Assembly (NCBI GenBank): GCA_009377445.1
Contig: WHUA01000020.1
Location: 1 to 64,000, forward strand
Length of the DNA stretch: 64,000 nt
Reading direction: 5' to 3'
Source: Alphaproteobacteria bacterium
Lineage (GTDB): Bacteria > Pseudomonadota > Alphaproteobacteria > UBA8366
Shown: positions 18,470 to 26,712 of the stretch, piece after piece
Layout: every line of letters begins with the position of its first letter
Position numbering within the stretch: the first letter of the stretch is position 1
Notes under the pieces: generated by a model
The model's input: only the letters and a program-made list of their open reading frames with translations
Databases searched by the model: none
Told to the model about the DNA's origin: nothing
Program-made: the position numbers and the translations under genes

Positions 18470-18511
18470 TAGAGCAACCTGCGTCCTATCGGACGCAGAT
18501 AAGTTGCTCTA
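18470..18511. repeat. interrupted hairpin, intergenic
   Basis: TAGAGCAAC (18470-18478) pairs with GTTGCTCTA (18503-18511) and TGCGTCC (18480-18486) pairs with GGACGCA (18491-18497), leaving a 4-base loop and a small internal bulge. It lies between the divergent NadX-like gene and the small secreted protein gene. It may be a dispersed repeat or a transcript-end structure; no other copy is in this window. Confidence 0.75.
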
Positions 18512-18523
18512 ACCTTATAAGAT

Positions 18524-18573
18524 AGATCAATTTACCAGCAATCAGGTGATTTCACCTGATTGCTGATTGATCT
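18524..18573. repeat. long near-perfect hairpin upstream of a small secreted protein gene
   Basis: AGATCAAT with ATTGATCT and CAGCAATCAGGTGA (18536-18549) with TCACCTGATTGCTG (18552-18565) form 22 paired bases around a 2-base loop. The hairpin ends 28 bases before the ATG at 18602, so in RNA it would sit in the leader. It could control that gene or be a mobile palindromic repeat. Confidence 0.75.
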
Positions 18574-18601
18574 AGGTTACCCCTGAAAGGACGCTGGTTC
18601 C

Positions 18602-18886
18602 ATGGCACATCCGCTTCGCAGATCGACCCTCGCCGTCGCCGTCCTCGCGGCCCTCGCCTTGCCGGCGGCGGCGCAGGAAAAGGACACGCCGGGCGAGCTT
18701 GCGACCGACGCGATGTCGAAGATGGTGCGCGCGCTGGAGCTGCTGATCCAGTCGATCCCGCAATACGAGAAGCCCGAGGTCAACGAGAACGGGGACATCA
18801 TCATCCGCCGCAAGCACCCGAACGACCCGCCGCGCCTTCCGGAGTCCGGCGCCAAGGACGCGCCCGGCAAGGGCCGCGCCATCTAG
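18602..18886 (+). CDS. small secreted protein, conserved-looking, function unknown
   Basis: A 94-residue protein with a clear signal peptide (RSTLAVAVLAALALPAAAQ, cut after AAA). The mature part is about 70 residues and starts acidic (EKDTPGELATDAMSKMV), followed by an amphipathic helix (RALELLLIQ-like, residues about 42-52), the segment YEKPEVNENGDIIIRRKHP and a Pro/Gly-rich tail. I do not recognise a named family. It is followed after 13 bases by the HD-domain gene, so the two may share a transcript. Confidence 0.7.
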   Translation: MAHPLRRSTLAVAVLAALALPAAAQEKDTPGELATDAMSKMVRALELLIQSIPQYEKPEVNENGDIIIRRKHPNDPPRLPESGAKDAPGKGRAI

Positions 18887-18899
18887 GCCGGCCGTCGCG

Positions 18900-19484
18900 A
18901 TGACGACCCGCGCATGGCAACGCATGCTGAGCGGCCGGCGGCTCGACCTGCTGGACCCGTCGCCGCTGGACATCGAGATCGAGGACATCGCCCACGGCCT
19001 CGCGCGGGTCGCGCGCTGGAACGGCCAGACCTCGGGCCGGTCCGCCTTCTCGGTGGCGCAGCATTCGCTGCTGGTCGAGCAGCTCGCCGCCTTCATCGAC
19101 CGCAAGATGGAGACGCGCTGGCGGCTGGCCGCGCTGCTGCACGATGCGCCGGAATATGTCGTCGGCGACCTGATCTCGCCGTTCAAGGCGGCCGTGGGGC
19201 TCGACTACAAGGAGCTGGAGAAAAAGCTGCTCGCCGCGATCCACATCCGCTGCGGGCTGCCGGCGCGCCTGCCCGCGGGCGTGACCGACCTCATCAAGCG
19301 CGCAGACCGCATGTCGGCCTATCTGGAAGCGACGCAGCTCGCCGGCTTCACCGAGGCCGAGGGCAGGCGCTTCTTCGGGCGCTTCGCCAAGCTGCCCGAC
19401 TGCGACCTGACGCCGATCCCCGCCTACTCGGTGAAGACGAAGTTTCTCCAGCGCTTCGAGGAGCTGTCCCGCTTCGTCCGCTGA
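18900..19484 (+). CDS. HD-domain phosphohydrolase (YfbR/5'-deoxynucleotidase-like)
   Basis: A 194-residue HD protein. The metal ligands of an HD hydrolase are visible: His in VAQHSLLVEQ near residue 57, the HD pair in ALLHDAPEYVVGDL near 80, and Asp in IKRADRMSAYLEA near 138. HDAPEYVVGDLISPFK is typical of the YfbR-like group, which removes phosphate from deoxynucleoside monophosphates. Substrate is by homology only. Confidence 0.85.
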   Translation: MTTRAWQRMLSGRRLDLLDPSPLDIEIEDIAHGLARVARWNGQTSGRSAFSVAQHSLLVEQLAAFIDRKMETRWRLAALLHDAPEYVVGDLISPFKAAVGLDYKELEKKLLAAIHIRCGLPARLPAGVTDLIKRADRMSAYLEATQLAGFTEAEGRRFFGRFAKLPDCDLTPIPAYSVKTKFLQRFEELSRFVR

Positions 19485-19491
19485 TCCGGCC

Positions 19492-20244
19492 TTACGTCAA
19501 GCCCTTTCGGATCAGGTTCAGGCCGATGACGATCAGGCCGATGAAGAGGCAGCGCTCGAACAATCGCTGGGAGATCCGTCCCCGTATCCTCGTCCCCAGG
19601 ACCAGGCCCGCCGCCGCCGGCAGCATCGCCGCAGCGGACACCGCGAGTTCCGGCCAGCGCAGCGCGCCGTTCACGAACAGGGTGATGTATAGCGGGATCG
19701 TGCCGCAGAGCGCGATCAGGGCGAACAGGCTTATCACCAGATCCTTGGAAAGCCTGAGCGCCGCGGCATAAAGGATCGCCGGGATCATCATGCCGGCCAT
19801 GCCGCCGAATACGCCGGACGCCGCGCCGGTCACCGGGTCGAGCCAGGGCCGCGCCCGGTCCGGCACCGCGAAGCCGCCGCCGATGAGCTGGATCAGGCTG
19901 ACGGCCGCCACGAAGACGCCGAGCACGACCTGCGCCGCCTGCGGATCGGCAGTGGCCAGGATCTGCGCGCCGGCGATCACGCCCAGGATCAGGCAGCCGA
20001 GGAACAGCCGGAAGCGGCGCAGCACCTCGTGGTAGTGCCCGCCCTGCAGCGCCTGCCAGACGTTGATGACGATGACCGGCACGATGGTCAGCGACACTGC
20101 AATCGCCGGCTCGACGACCAGCGCCAGGATGGGAATTGAGGCGAGCGGCACCCCGGCGCCGATCGTGCCCTTGACGGTGCCGGCGAACAGAAACGCGCCC
20201 GCGATCGTCAGGACGGCGAGGACGGAAAGGTCGGGCGCCGTCAC
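19492..20244 (-). CDS. TauE/SafE family anion exporter, second of a tandem pair
   Basis: A 250-residue membrane protein with about seven to eight hydrophobic helices. It carries the duplicated TauE/SafE pattern: VKGTIGAGVPLASIPILAL near residue 23 and GVFGGMAGMMIPAILYA near 148. The GTG start at 20244 lies one base after the stop of the preceding paralogue. Family members move sulfite, sulfoacetate or other organosulfonate-related anions outward. The pair may form a hetero-oligomer or have split substrates. Confidence 0.88.
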   Translation of the reverse strand: MTAPDLSVLAVLTIAGAFLFAGTVKGTIGAGVPLASIPILALVVEPAIAVSLTIVPVIVINVWQALQGGHYHEVLRRFRLFLGCLILGVIAGAQILATADPQAAQVVLGVFVAAVSLIQLIGGGFAVPDRARPWLDPVTGAASGVFGGMAGMMIPAILYAAALRLSKDLVISLFALIALCGTIPLYITLFVNGALRWPELAVSAAAMLPAAAGLVLGTRIRGRISQRLFERCLFIGLIVIGLNLIRKGLT

Positions 20245-20245
20245 G

Positions 20246-21007
20246 TCACATCAGGCCCTTGCGGACCATGTTGGCGCCGACGATCATCAGCAGGCCGAGC
20301 ACGAGCTTGCGGAACAACTCCGCCGACGCCCGGGCGCGCAAACGCTGCCCGGCCAGCACGCCGAGCCAGATCAGGAATGCAGCGGCGGCAGACGCGAAGA
20401 ATTCCGTCCAGCCGAAATGGCCGCTGACGCCGAGGCCGAGATAGAACGGGATCGCGGCGATCAGGTAGAACAGCGCGATCGCGCCGACGAACTGGTCCTT
20501 GGTCACCCGGAGCGCCACCAGGTACATCGCCATCAGCGGCCCGAGGAAGCTCGATACCCCGCCGAGCAGGCCGGAGACGATGCCGACCAGCGGCGTGCAC
20601 CAGCGCTCCCAGCGCTGGGGGATCGCCAGGTTGAACGGCAGCATCTGCGACAGCGCGATCAGCATGACGATGACGCCGATCAGGACGAACAGCGCGCCGC
20701 GGTCGAGCCGCGTCAGGAAGAACAGGCCGAGGATGACGCCGCCGATCAGCAGCGGGTATGCCGCCCGGAACCGCTTCAGCGCGCCGCCCATGTAGCCGCT
20801 CTGCGCCGTCTGCCACAGGTTGATCGCGATGGTCGGCACCGCCATCAGCGACATCGCCGCGATCGGGCCGACGGTGCCGGCGAGCAGCGGGATCGCGATC
20901 AGCGGCATGCCGATGCCGAGCACGCCCTTCACCACCCCGGTCGCGAGAAAGACCGCCGCGATATAGAGCAGGATGCCGGCCGTCGGCTCGAAAGTCTCGA
21001 AGGACAT
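20246..21007 (-). CDS. TauE/SafE family anion exporter, first of a tandem pair
   Basis: A 253-residue paralogue of the following gene, with the same two signatures (VVKGVLGIGMPLIAIPLLAG near residue 24 and GLLGGVSSFLGPLMAMYLV near 148) and about eight membrane helices. The two are translationally coupled (one base between stop and GTG). The next gene upstream, divergent by 144 bases, is a Rieske ferredoxin, which may hint at aromatic or sulfonate oxidation, but that is only a positional inference. Confidence 0.88.
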   Translation of the reverse strand: MSFETFEPTAGILLYIAAVFLATGVVKGVLGIGMPLIAIPLLAGTVGPIAAMSLMAVPTIAINLWQTAQSGYMGGALKRFRAAYPLLIGGVILGLFFLTRLDRGALFVLIGVIVMLIALSQMLPFNLAIPQRWERWCTPLVGIVSGLLGGVSSFLGPLMAMYLVALRVTKDQFVGAIALFYLIAAIPFYLGLGVSGHFGWTEFFASAAAAFLIWLGVLAGQRLRARASAELFRKLVLGLLMIVGANMVRKGLM

Positions 21008-21151
21008 GGGAGAACGGCTCGGCGCACTGTGACGGGAAGGGCAAAATACACTGGAGACGGCTTTCCGCGAAATCTATATATAGCTTGACCCATATCCGAC
21101 CGGCACGGTCGGTCATTCCGGCGAAAAATCCAACGAGGGCAGGACTTCGAA

Positions 21152-21466
21152 GTGAGCGACAGCATCTGGCACGAAGTAGCGGACGCCGACCGCGTGGTGG
21201 AGGAAGAGCCGATCAAGGTCCAGGTCGGCGACGAGGAGATCGCGCTGTTCAACATCGGCGGCGACATTTTCGCGACCGGCAACATCTGCACCCACGCGAT
21301 GGCGTCGATGTGCGACGGCATCCAGGAAGGCCACGTCATCGAATGCCCGCTGCACGAGGGCAAGTTCGACATCAAGACCGGCGCGCCGCTCTGCCCGCCG
21401 GTGTTCGAGCCGCTGCCGACCTTCGAGGTGAAGGTCGAAGGCGGCAAGGTCTTCGTGAAGGTTTGA
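21152..21466 (+). CDS. Rieske [2Fe-2S] ferredoxin of a dioxygenase-type electron chain
   Basis: A 104-residue soluble Rieske protein starting with GTG at 21152. Cluster ligands are C-x-H in NICTHAMASM near residue 47 and C-x2-H in ECPLHEGKFD near 65. It matches the small non-haem dioxygenase ferredoxins (NahAb/BphF type). The reductase follows 82 bases downstream. No oxygenase alpha subunit is in the neighbourhood, so the terminal acceptor must be encoded elsewhere. Confidence 0.92.
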   Translation: MSDSIWHEVADADRVVEEEPIKVQVGDEEIALFNIGGDIFATGNICTHAMASMCDGIQEGHVIECPLHEGKFDIKTGAPLCPPVFEPLPTFEVKVEGGKVFVKV

Positions 21467-21489
21467 TGCCCGGCTTCGCTCCGGTGGAT

Positions 21490-21626
21490 TCCCTCTCCGC
21501 CCCTGAGGGCGGAGAGGGTCAGGGAGAGGTGGGGGCTCTTCGAACTCGGTGACAGCGGCGCGTAACTCCCCACCTCACCCGGCGCGCTCTGCGCGCCACC
21601 CTCTTCGCCCCTCCGGCGGAGAGGGT
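21490..21626. repeat. family B palindromic repeat (CCCTCTCCGCC type)
   Basis: Outer arms CCCTCTCCGCCCC-like (21491 on) and GGCGGAGAGGG (21616 on) enclose a second hairpin (GGGAGAGGTGGGG with CCCCACCTCACCC). The same plan recurs at 62.7 kb and, in a variant, at 31.7 kb. This copy runs into the 5' end of the reductase gene. Confidence 0.85.
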
Positions 21627-22841
21627 CGAAAGCCCCGCTACGTCGTGATCGGCGCCGGCCATGCCGGCGGGCGCGCTGCGGAGGCGATGCGGGCGCTCGG
21701 CTTTGCCGGCCGCATCCTGCTGATCGGCGACGAGCCGCACCTGCCCTACGAGCGGCCGCCGCTTTCCAAGGAGCTGCTGCAGGGCAAGGCCGAGACCTTC
21801 CGCCCGATGCGGGACGCCGCCTTCTGGGCGGAGAACGAGATCGAGTGCCGCCTCGGCTGCCGGGCGGCGGCGATCGATCCCGCCGCGCGCACAGTGACCT
21901 TGGCCGACGGAACGCGCGAGCGTTACGACAAGCTGCTGCTGGCCACCGGGGCGGCGGTGCGGCGGCTGGCCGTGCCCGGCGCGGATCTCGGCAACGTCTT
22001 CTACCTGCGCACGCTGGACGACAGCCGCGCCATCGACGCCCGGCTCGAGCCCGGCCGCAAAGTCGTCGTGATCGGCGGCGGCTTCATCGGCCTGGAGACG
22101 GCGGCGAGCGCGCGGCTGCGCGGCTGCGCCGTCACCGTGGTCGAGCTGGCGGACCGGCTGATGGCGCGCTGCGTGCTGCCGGAGATATCGAAGACGTTTC
22201 TCGATCTGCACCGCGCCCAGGGCGTCGACATTCGCCTCGATACCGGCGTCGAGCGCCTGGAAGGCGACGGCGCGGTCGCCCGGGTCGTGACGAGCGGCGG
22301 CGAGCGGCTTGCCGCGGACCTCGTCGTGATCGGCGTCGGCATCGTTCCCGACACTGCGCTAGCCGAGAGCGCCGGCATCGCGGTCGCGAACGGCATCGTC
22401 ACCGACGAATATTGCCGCACCAGCGTTCCCGGCATCTTCGCGGCCGGCGACGTCACCAGCCATTTCAATCCGCTCTACGGACGGCACATCCGCCTCGAAT
22501 CCTGGCAGAACGCGCAGAACCAGGCGATCGCCGCGGCCCGCGTCATGTGCGGCGAGGAGACGCCCTACGCCGAGGCGCCGTGGATGTGGTCGGACCAGTT
22601 CGACGCCAAGCTCGAAGTGGCGGGCATGCCGGAGCGCTGGGACGACGTCGTCTTCCGCGGCGACCCCGCGGGCGGCGCCTACATGATCTTCCAGCTCGAG
22701 GCCGGCAAGCTCGTCGGCATCCTGAGCGTCAACCAGCCCCGCGACATGCGCTTCGCCCGCCGCCTGCTGCAAACCGGCAAGCCCGCCGACCCGGCCGCGC
22801 TCGCCGACTCCGGCGCGAGCATGCGGGATATCGCGCGGTGA
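21549..22841 (+). CDS. FAD-dependent ferredoxin reductase (dioxygenase reductase type)
   Basis: A 430-residue pyridine-nucleotide-disulphide oxidoreductase-fold reductase. The FAD site is YVVIGAGHAGGRAAEAM near residues 31-47, the NAD(P)H site is KVVVIGGGFIGLETAASA near 172-188, and the second FAD contact is GIFAAGDVTSHFNP near 298. It would pass electrons from NAD(P)H to the Rieske ferredoxin. The start is doubtful: the GTG at 21549 gives about 28 extra residues encoded by the family B repeat, and there is no other good start before the FAD motif except internal GTG codons. Confidence 0.88.
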   Translation: MTAARNSPPHPARSARHPLRPSGGEGRKPRYVVIGAGHAGGRAAEAMRALGFAGRILLIGDEPHLPYERPPLSKELLQGKAETFRPMRDAAFWAENEIECRLGCRAAAIDPAARTVTLADGTRERYDKLLLATGAAVRRLAVPGADLGNVFYLRTLDDSRAIDARLEPGRKVVVIGGGFIGLETAASARLRGCAVTVVELADRLMARCVLPEISKTFLDLHRAQGVDIRLDTGVERLEGDGAVARVVTSGGERLAADLVVIGVGIVPDTALAESAGIAVANGIVTDEYCRTSVPGIFAAGDVTSHFNPLYGRHIRLESWQNAQNQAIAAARVMCGEETPYAEAPWMWSDQFDAKLEVAGMPERWDDVVFRGDPAGGAYMIFQLEAGKLVGILSVNQPRDMRFARRLLQTGKPADPAALADSGASMRDIAR

Positions 22842-22868
22842 GGCGCTGGAACCAAAGAAGCGTGCCAA

Positions 22869-22953
22869 CCTCATCCTTCGACAGGCTCAGGATGAGGACC
22901 AATATATTGATATATAACAATTCTATCCTCATGCTGAGCTTGTCGAAGCATGA
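22869..22953. repeat. family A palindromic repeat, short version
   Basis: Inverted arms built on CCTTCGACAGGCTCAGGA (left) and its near complement (right, 22927-22953) flank an AT-rich spacer (AATATATTGATATATAAC). It lies between the reductase and MOSC genes. Confidence 0.85.
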
Positions 22954-23030
22954 AAACGCGCCGATGCCATTTGGCCTGGGCGGCACCCCGCACTAGAATT
23001 CCTCAACGCCAAACGGAAAGCACCCTCCCC

Positions 23031-23498
23031 ATGCCCGACGGAATCATCGAACACCTCTTCATCACCGGCGCTATGTCGCAGCCGATGGCGCCGCAGGCGT
23101 CCCTCACCGCGCTCGCCGGCAAAGGCATCGAAGGCGACCGCTACCTCAAGGGTACCGGAACCTGCTCGAAGAAGCCCGAACCCGGCCGCCAGGTCACCCT
23201 GGTGGAGGGAGAGGTACTGGACTGGCTCAAGTCCGAGCACGGCCTGACGGTGCGGCCCGAGGAATGCCGCCGCAACGTGGTGACGCGCGGCATCGAGTTG
23301 AACCCGCTGGTCGGGCGCGAGCTGATGGTGGGATCGGTGCGCGTCATGGTGCACCGCCTCTGCCAGCCCTGCCGCTACCTCGAGAAGCTGCTCGGCCAGC
23401 CGAACCTCTACGAGCGCTGGTGGGACAAGGGCGGGCTGCGCTGCGAGATCCTCGACGGCGGGATCATCCGGGCCGGGGACAGGGTGAAGGCGCTCTGA
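23031..23498 (+). CDS. MOSC domain protein
   Basis: A 155-residue single-domain MOSC protein (MOCO sulfurase C-terminal fold). Family features are LAGKGIEGDRYLKGTG near residue 28, RQVTLVEGEVLDWL near 52, NVVTRGIELNPLVGREL near 82, RLCQPCRYLE near 111 with the conserved Cys, and GLRCEILDGGIIRAGD near the end. Such proteins bind or transfer the molybdenum cofactor, or act with reductases on N-hydroxylated substrates; the role here is not fixed. I chose the ATG at 23031; further upstream is repeat sequence. Confidence 0.88.
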   Translation: MPDGIIEHLFITGAMSQPMAPQASLTALAGKGIEGDRYLKGTGTCSKKPEPGRQVTLVEGEVLDWLKSEHGLTVRPEECRRNVVTRGIELNPLVGRELMVGSVRVMVHRLCQPCRYLEKLLGQPNLYERWWDKGGLRCEILDGGIIRAGDRVKAL

Positions 23499-23516
23499 AT
23501 TTAGGCGTTGTGCCAG

Positions 23517-23602
23517 CCTCATGCTTCGACAGGCTCAGCATGAGGATAAATAAAATAGTCCAATCCATTGATATACCTCATGCTGAGCCTGTCGAAGCAT
23601 GA
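23517..23602. repeat. family A palindromic repeat, short version
   Basis: Arms around CTTCGACAGGCTCAGC (23524 on) and its complement (to 23600) flank an AT-rich spacer. It is 0.65 kb from the previous copy, so the MOSC gene is bracketed by two family A elements. Confidence 0.85.
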
Positions 23603-23694
23603 GCGCTCTCCGTCCCCTCCCACCCCCTCCTAACGCCCCATTAACGAAGTCCTGCTAGCCTCCTCCCCGCCGTCACAATCCAGCGCCTTCATTC

Positions 23695-24330
23695 ATGAAT
23701 ACCAACGTCATCGTTCTCTGCATCCTCGCCGCCGCCATGGGCGTCGCGGGGCATGTCGCCACGGGCACGCAGTTCACCGGCTCGACCGCTTCCCATCTCC
23801 ACGCCATGGCCTGCGACGAGCCGGCGAAGAGCGACAGTCCCTGGAATATCAAGAACCTGTACGACTGCTCGACATCGACGCTCTACATCCCCTATCAGCT
23901 CTGGTCCGGGGCGAAATGGGACGGCGCGAAGGGCGGGCCCTGCATGCATGCGGCCAGTTCGGCGGTCATCGGCCCGGTGGCATGGCGCGACCCGGAAAGC
24001 GGGGCGATGCGGAAGGTCTGGTCGCGGACGAAGGCCGGCGGCTCGAAGGCGCAGTATTTCGCCTGTCACGACATGGGCATCGGCCAGGTCTTCGACAGCC
24101 GCGAAGCCCGCAGCTTCGCCAAGGGCGAATGCGAGTTCCCCGCCGGCTTCGGCTGGGCGCTGTCGGTCAAGCGGGCCTGCGTCGATACGTCGATCGAGAT
24201 CACCGCGATCGCCCTCAACCGCCGGAACGAGCTGGAAAGCATCGAGTTCGACACCTGGACCGGCGCCGTTCCCGACCACCTGTACCGCTACGCCGCGAAC
24301 ATCGGCCTGACCGACGCCCGGCCGCGGTAG
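23695..24330 (+). CDS. exported protein of unknown function, Cys-rich
   Basis: A 211-residue protein with an N-terminal hydrophobic segment (VIVLCILAAAMGVAGHVATG) that could be a signal peptide or anchor. The rest is soluble, rich in Trp and Tyr, and has six Cys after the leader (ACDEP, YDCSTS, GPCMH, FACHD, GECEFP, RACVD), consistent with disulphides in the periplasm. I do not recognise the family. It reads clean in codon use and stands alone, converging on the next gene with 4 bases between stops. Confidence 0.65.
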   Translation: MNTNVIVLCILAAAMGVAGHVATGTQFTGSTASHLHAMACDEPAKSDSPWNIKNLYDCSTSTLYIPYQLWSGAKWDGAKGGPCMHAASSAVIGPVAWRDPESGAMRKVWSRTKAGGSKAQYFACHDMGIGQVFDSREARSFAKGECEFPAGFGWALSVKRACVDTSIEITAIALNRRNELESIEFDTWTGAVPDHLYRYAANIGLTDARPR

Positions 24331-24334
24331 CGCG

Positions 24335-25153
24335 TCACGCCGCCAGCTCCGCGTTCAGCATGTCCGTGATCAGCATGTGCCCCGGCTTGTGAGTGATCGC
24401 GAGCGGCGGACGCGCCTGCTCTATAGCCATCTGAGGGGTCACGCCGCAGGCCCAGAACAGCGGCACCTCGCCCGGCCGGAACGGCACGGCCGGCCCCAGC
24501 CAGGGCTTCTCGATATCGGGGATGCCGATCGCCGCGGGGTCGCCGAAATGGACCGGCGCGCCGTGCACCTTCTCGCAGCGCGCGGTGATGGCGATCGCCC
24601 GGATGGCGTCCGCCGGATTGAAGGGCCGCATCGAGACGACCATCCGCCCATGGAAGGGACCGGCGGCCTCCGTCTCGATATCCGTCAGGTAGAGCGGCAC
24701 CTTCACGCCCAGCTCGTGGTGGCGCAGCGGAAGCCCGGCCGACAGCAGCGCCTCCTCGAAGGAATAGGAGCAGCCGAGGGCGAAGCCGACGAAGTCGTCG
24801 CGCCAGAGGCCGGAGATATCCGTCGCCTCCTCGGTCAGCACGCCGTCGCGGAAGACGTTGTAGCGCGGCGCGTCGGTACGAATGTCGATCCCCTCGCCCA
24901 GCCCTGCCAGCATCGGGTCGCCCGGCGCGGTCATCGCCAGCAGCGGACAGGGTTTCGGGTTGAGCGCGCGGTAGCGCTCGAACTCCGCCGCCCAGTCCGC
25001 CGGCAGCACGACCAGGTTCGCCTGCACCATCCCCGGCGCGAGGCCGGTGGTGAGGCCGTCATGCGCGCCAGCGCGGACGGCGGCGCGCAACGCGCGCCCG
25101 GCGTCGCGGCGGGAGTCGGCGTCCAACGGCTGGGATCGGGCGGCTACGGCCAT
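24335..25153 (-). CDS. UPF0317/DUF1445 family protein (putative hydro-lyase, D-glutamate cyclase-like)
   Basis: A 272-residue member of the DUF1445 family. Diagnostic stretches are GLAPGMVQANLVVLP near residue 37, RDDFVGFALGCSYSFEEALL near 117-135, GLPLRHHELGVKVPLY near 140 and VPLFWACGVTPQMAI near 238. Bacterial homologues are annotated as putative hydro-lyases, and the mammalian homologue is a D-glutamate cyclase, so a cyclase or lyase acting on a small amino acid is possible. Nothing in the context narrows this. Confidence 0.85.
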   Translation of the reverse strand: MAVAARSQPLDADSRRDAGRALRAAVRAGAHDGLTTGLAPGMVQANLVVLPADWAAEFERYRALNPKPCPLLAMTAPGDPMLAGLGEGIDIRTDAPRYNVFRDGVLTEEATDISGLWRDDFVGFALGCSYSFEEALLSAGLPLRHHELGVKVPLYLTDIETEAAGPFHGRMVVSMRPFNPADAIRAIAITARCEKVHGAPVHFGDPAAIGIPDIEKPWLGPAVPFRPGEVPLFWACGVTPQMAIEQARPPLAITHKPGHMLITDMLNAELAA

Positions 25154-25191
25154 GACCGAGCGTAGCGCCGATCGCGCCTCATACGCAAAAC

Positions 25192-25290
25192 CCGTCCGTG
25201 GATGCCGCGGATAAACCGCGGCATGACGAGTAAATATTTGGATTCAATAGAAAATCGTCACACCGCGGTTTATCCGCGGTGTCCATGGCG
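25192..25290. repeat. family C palindromic repeat (GCCGCGGATAAACCGCGGC type)
   Basis: Two stem-loops (TGCCGCGGATAAACCGCGG at 25203 and CACCGCGGTTTATCCGCGG at 25261) lie in inverted orientation about an AT-rich spacer. Flanks CCGTCCGTGGATG and GTGTCCATGGCGCC recur in other copies. Confidence 0.85.
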
Positions 25291-25302
25291 CCGAAGCCGC
25301 CC

Positions 25303-26538
25303 CTACACCCGCTCTTCGTACTTCGACTGCACGTAGCTCTCGACGATCTTCTCGAACTCCTCGGCGATGCCCTCGCCACGCAACGTCATGCGCTTTTCGC
25401 CGTCGATGAAGACCGGGGCGGACGGGGCCTCGCCGGTGCCGGGCAGGCTGATTCCGATGTCGGCGTGCTTGCTCTCGCCCGGGCCGTTGACGATGCAGCC
25501 CATGACGGCGACGTTCATCTGCTCGACGCCGACGTACTTCTTGCGCCATTCCGGCATCTGGTTGCGGAGATAGCCCTGGATCTTCTCGGCCAGATGCTGG
25601 AACACCGTACTCGTCGTCCGCCCGCAGCCGGGGCAGGCCGTGACCAGCGGCGTGAAGGAGCGGATGCCCATGGTCTGCAGCACTTCCTGCGCGACGATCA
25701 CTTCCTTGGTGCGGTCGCCGCCGGGCTCCGGCGTGAGCGAGACGCGGATCGTGTCGCCGATGCCCTGCTGCATCAGGATGGCGAGCGCGGCGGTCGACGC
25801 GACGATGCCCTTCGAGCCCATGCCCGCCTCGGTCAGGCCGAGATGGAGCGCGTAGTCGCCCCGCGCCGCAAGGTTCTGATAGGCCGACACCATCGCCTGC
25901 ACTTCGCTGACCTTGCAGGAGAGGATGATCCGGTCGCGGCCGAGGCCGAGCGCCTCCGCCCGCACCGCGCTCGACAGCGCGGACTGGACCAGTGCCTCCT
26001 CGAGAACTTCCGACGCTTCCTTCGGCTGGTTGGATTTGGCGTTCTCGTCCATCATCGAGGCCAGCAGCTCCTGGTCGAGGCTGCCCCAGTTGACGCCGAT
26101 GCGGACCGGCTTGCCGTATTTCATCGCCAGCTCGATCATGGTCGAGAACTGGCGGTCGCGCTTCTCGCGGAAGCCGACGTTGCCCGGATTGATGCGGTAC
26201 TTGTCGAGCGCCTCGGCGCAGGCCGGGTTCTCGGTCAGCAGCTTGTGGCCGATGTAATGGAAGTCGCCGACGATGGGCACGTCGCAGCCGCGTTTGTCGA
26301 GGATCTCGCGGATCTTCGGCACCGCCTTGGCCGCCTCGTCGCGGTCGACCGTGACGCGCACGACCTCGGAGCCGGCGTTGGCGAGCGCGTAGATCTGCTC
26401 CGCCGTGCCCGCCGCGTCCGCGGTGTCGGTGTTGGTCATCGACTGCACCATGACCGGCGCGCCGCCGCCGACCGGCACGTGCCGGATCATGACCTTGACG
26501 CTTTTGCGGCGCGCGGCGGGGGCTTTGCTGCTGGACAT
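25303..26538 (-). CDS. ispG: 4-hydroxy-3-methylbut-2-enyl diphosphate synthase, IspG/GcpE
   Basis: IspG turns MEcPP into HMBPP, the penultimate MEP step. I chose ATG 26538 (411 aa); an upstream in-frame ATG at 26586 would add 16 unlikely residues. The N-terminal TIM barrel is marked by VMVQSMTNTDT near residue 30, and IGVNWGSLDQELL and TEAGMGSKGI follow. The [4Fe-4S] ligands are Cys in TACPGCGRTTS near 275 and in MGCIVNGPGESKHAD near 320, which also holds the catalytic Glu. The gene is divergent from hpnC (174-base gap) and stands in the same locus as dxs and ispH. The length is close to the usual 370-430 residues. Confidence 0.96.
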   Translation of the reverse strand: MSSSKAPAARRKSVKVMIRHVPVGGGAPVMVQSMTNTDTADAAGTAEQIYALANAGSEVVRVTVDRDEAAKAVPKIREILDKRGCDVPIVGDFHYIGHKLLTENPACAEALDKYRINPGNVGFREKRDRQFSTMIELAMKYGKPVRIGVNWGSLDQELLASMMDENAKSNQPKEASEVLEEALVQSALSSAVRAEALGLGRDRIILSCKVSEVQAMVSAYQNLAARGDYALHLGLTEAGMGSKGIVASTAALAILMQQGIGDTIRVSLTPEPGGDRTKEVIVAQEVLQTMGIRSFTPLVTACPGCGRTTSTVFQHLAEKIQGYLRNQMPEWRKKYVGVEQMNVAVMGCIVNGPGESKHADIGISLPGTGEAPSAPVFIDGEKRMTLRGEGIAEEFEKIVESYVQSKYEERV

Positions 26539-26712
26539 CGTCGGACGGCCTCGGCGGTTGAATTCCGGTATAAAATACGCGGTCATATGCCTGGATCAAG
26601 GCTGGCGTAGCTTACCCCTGGCCGCGGTGTAAAGGGAAAATTTCGTGACGTTGGCAGGGCCAGGGCCGCACCGCTGGCATTCGTGCGGCGGCTGTGGCAG
26701 AGATGGGCCGCA

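Noticed and set aside
20063..21088. Long + strand frame across the two TauE/SafE genes
   Set aside because: The minus strand encodes two clear paralogous membrane proteins; the + strand product is Gln/Asp/Arg-rich with no motif.
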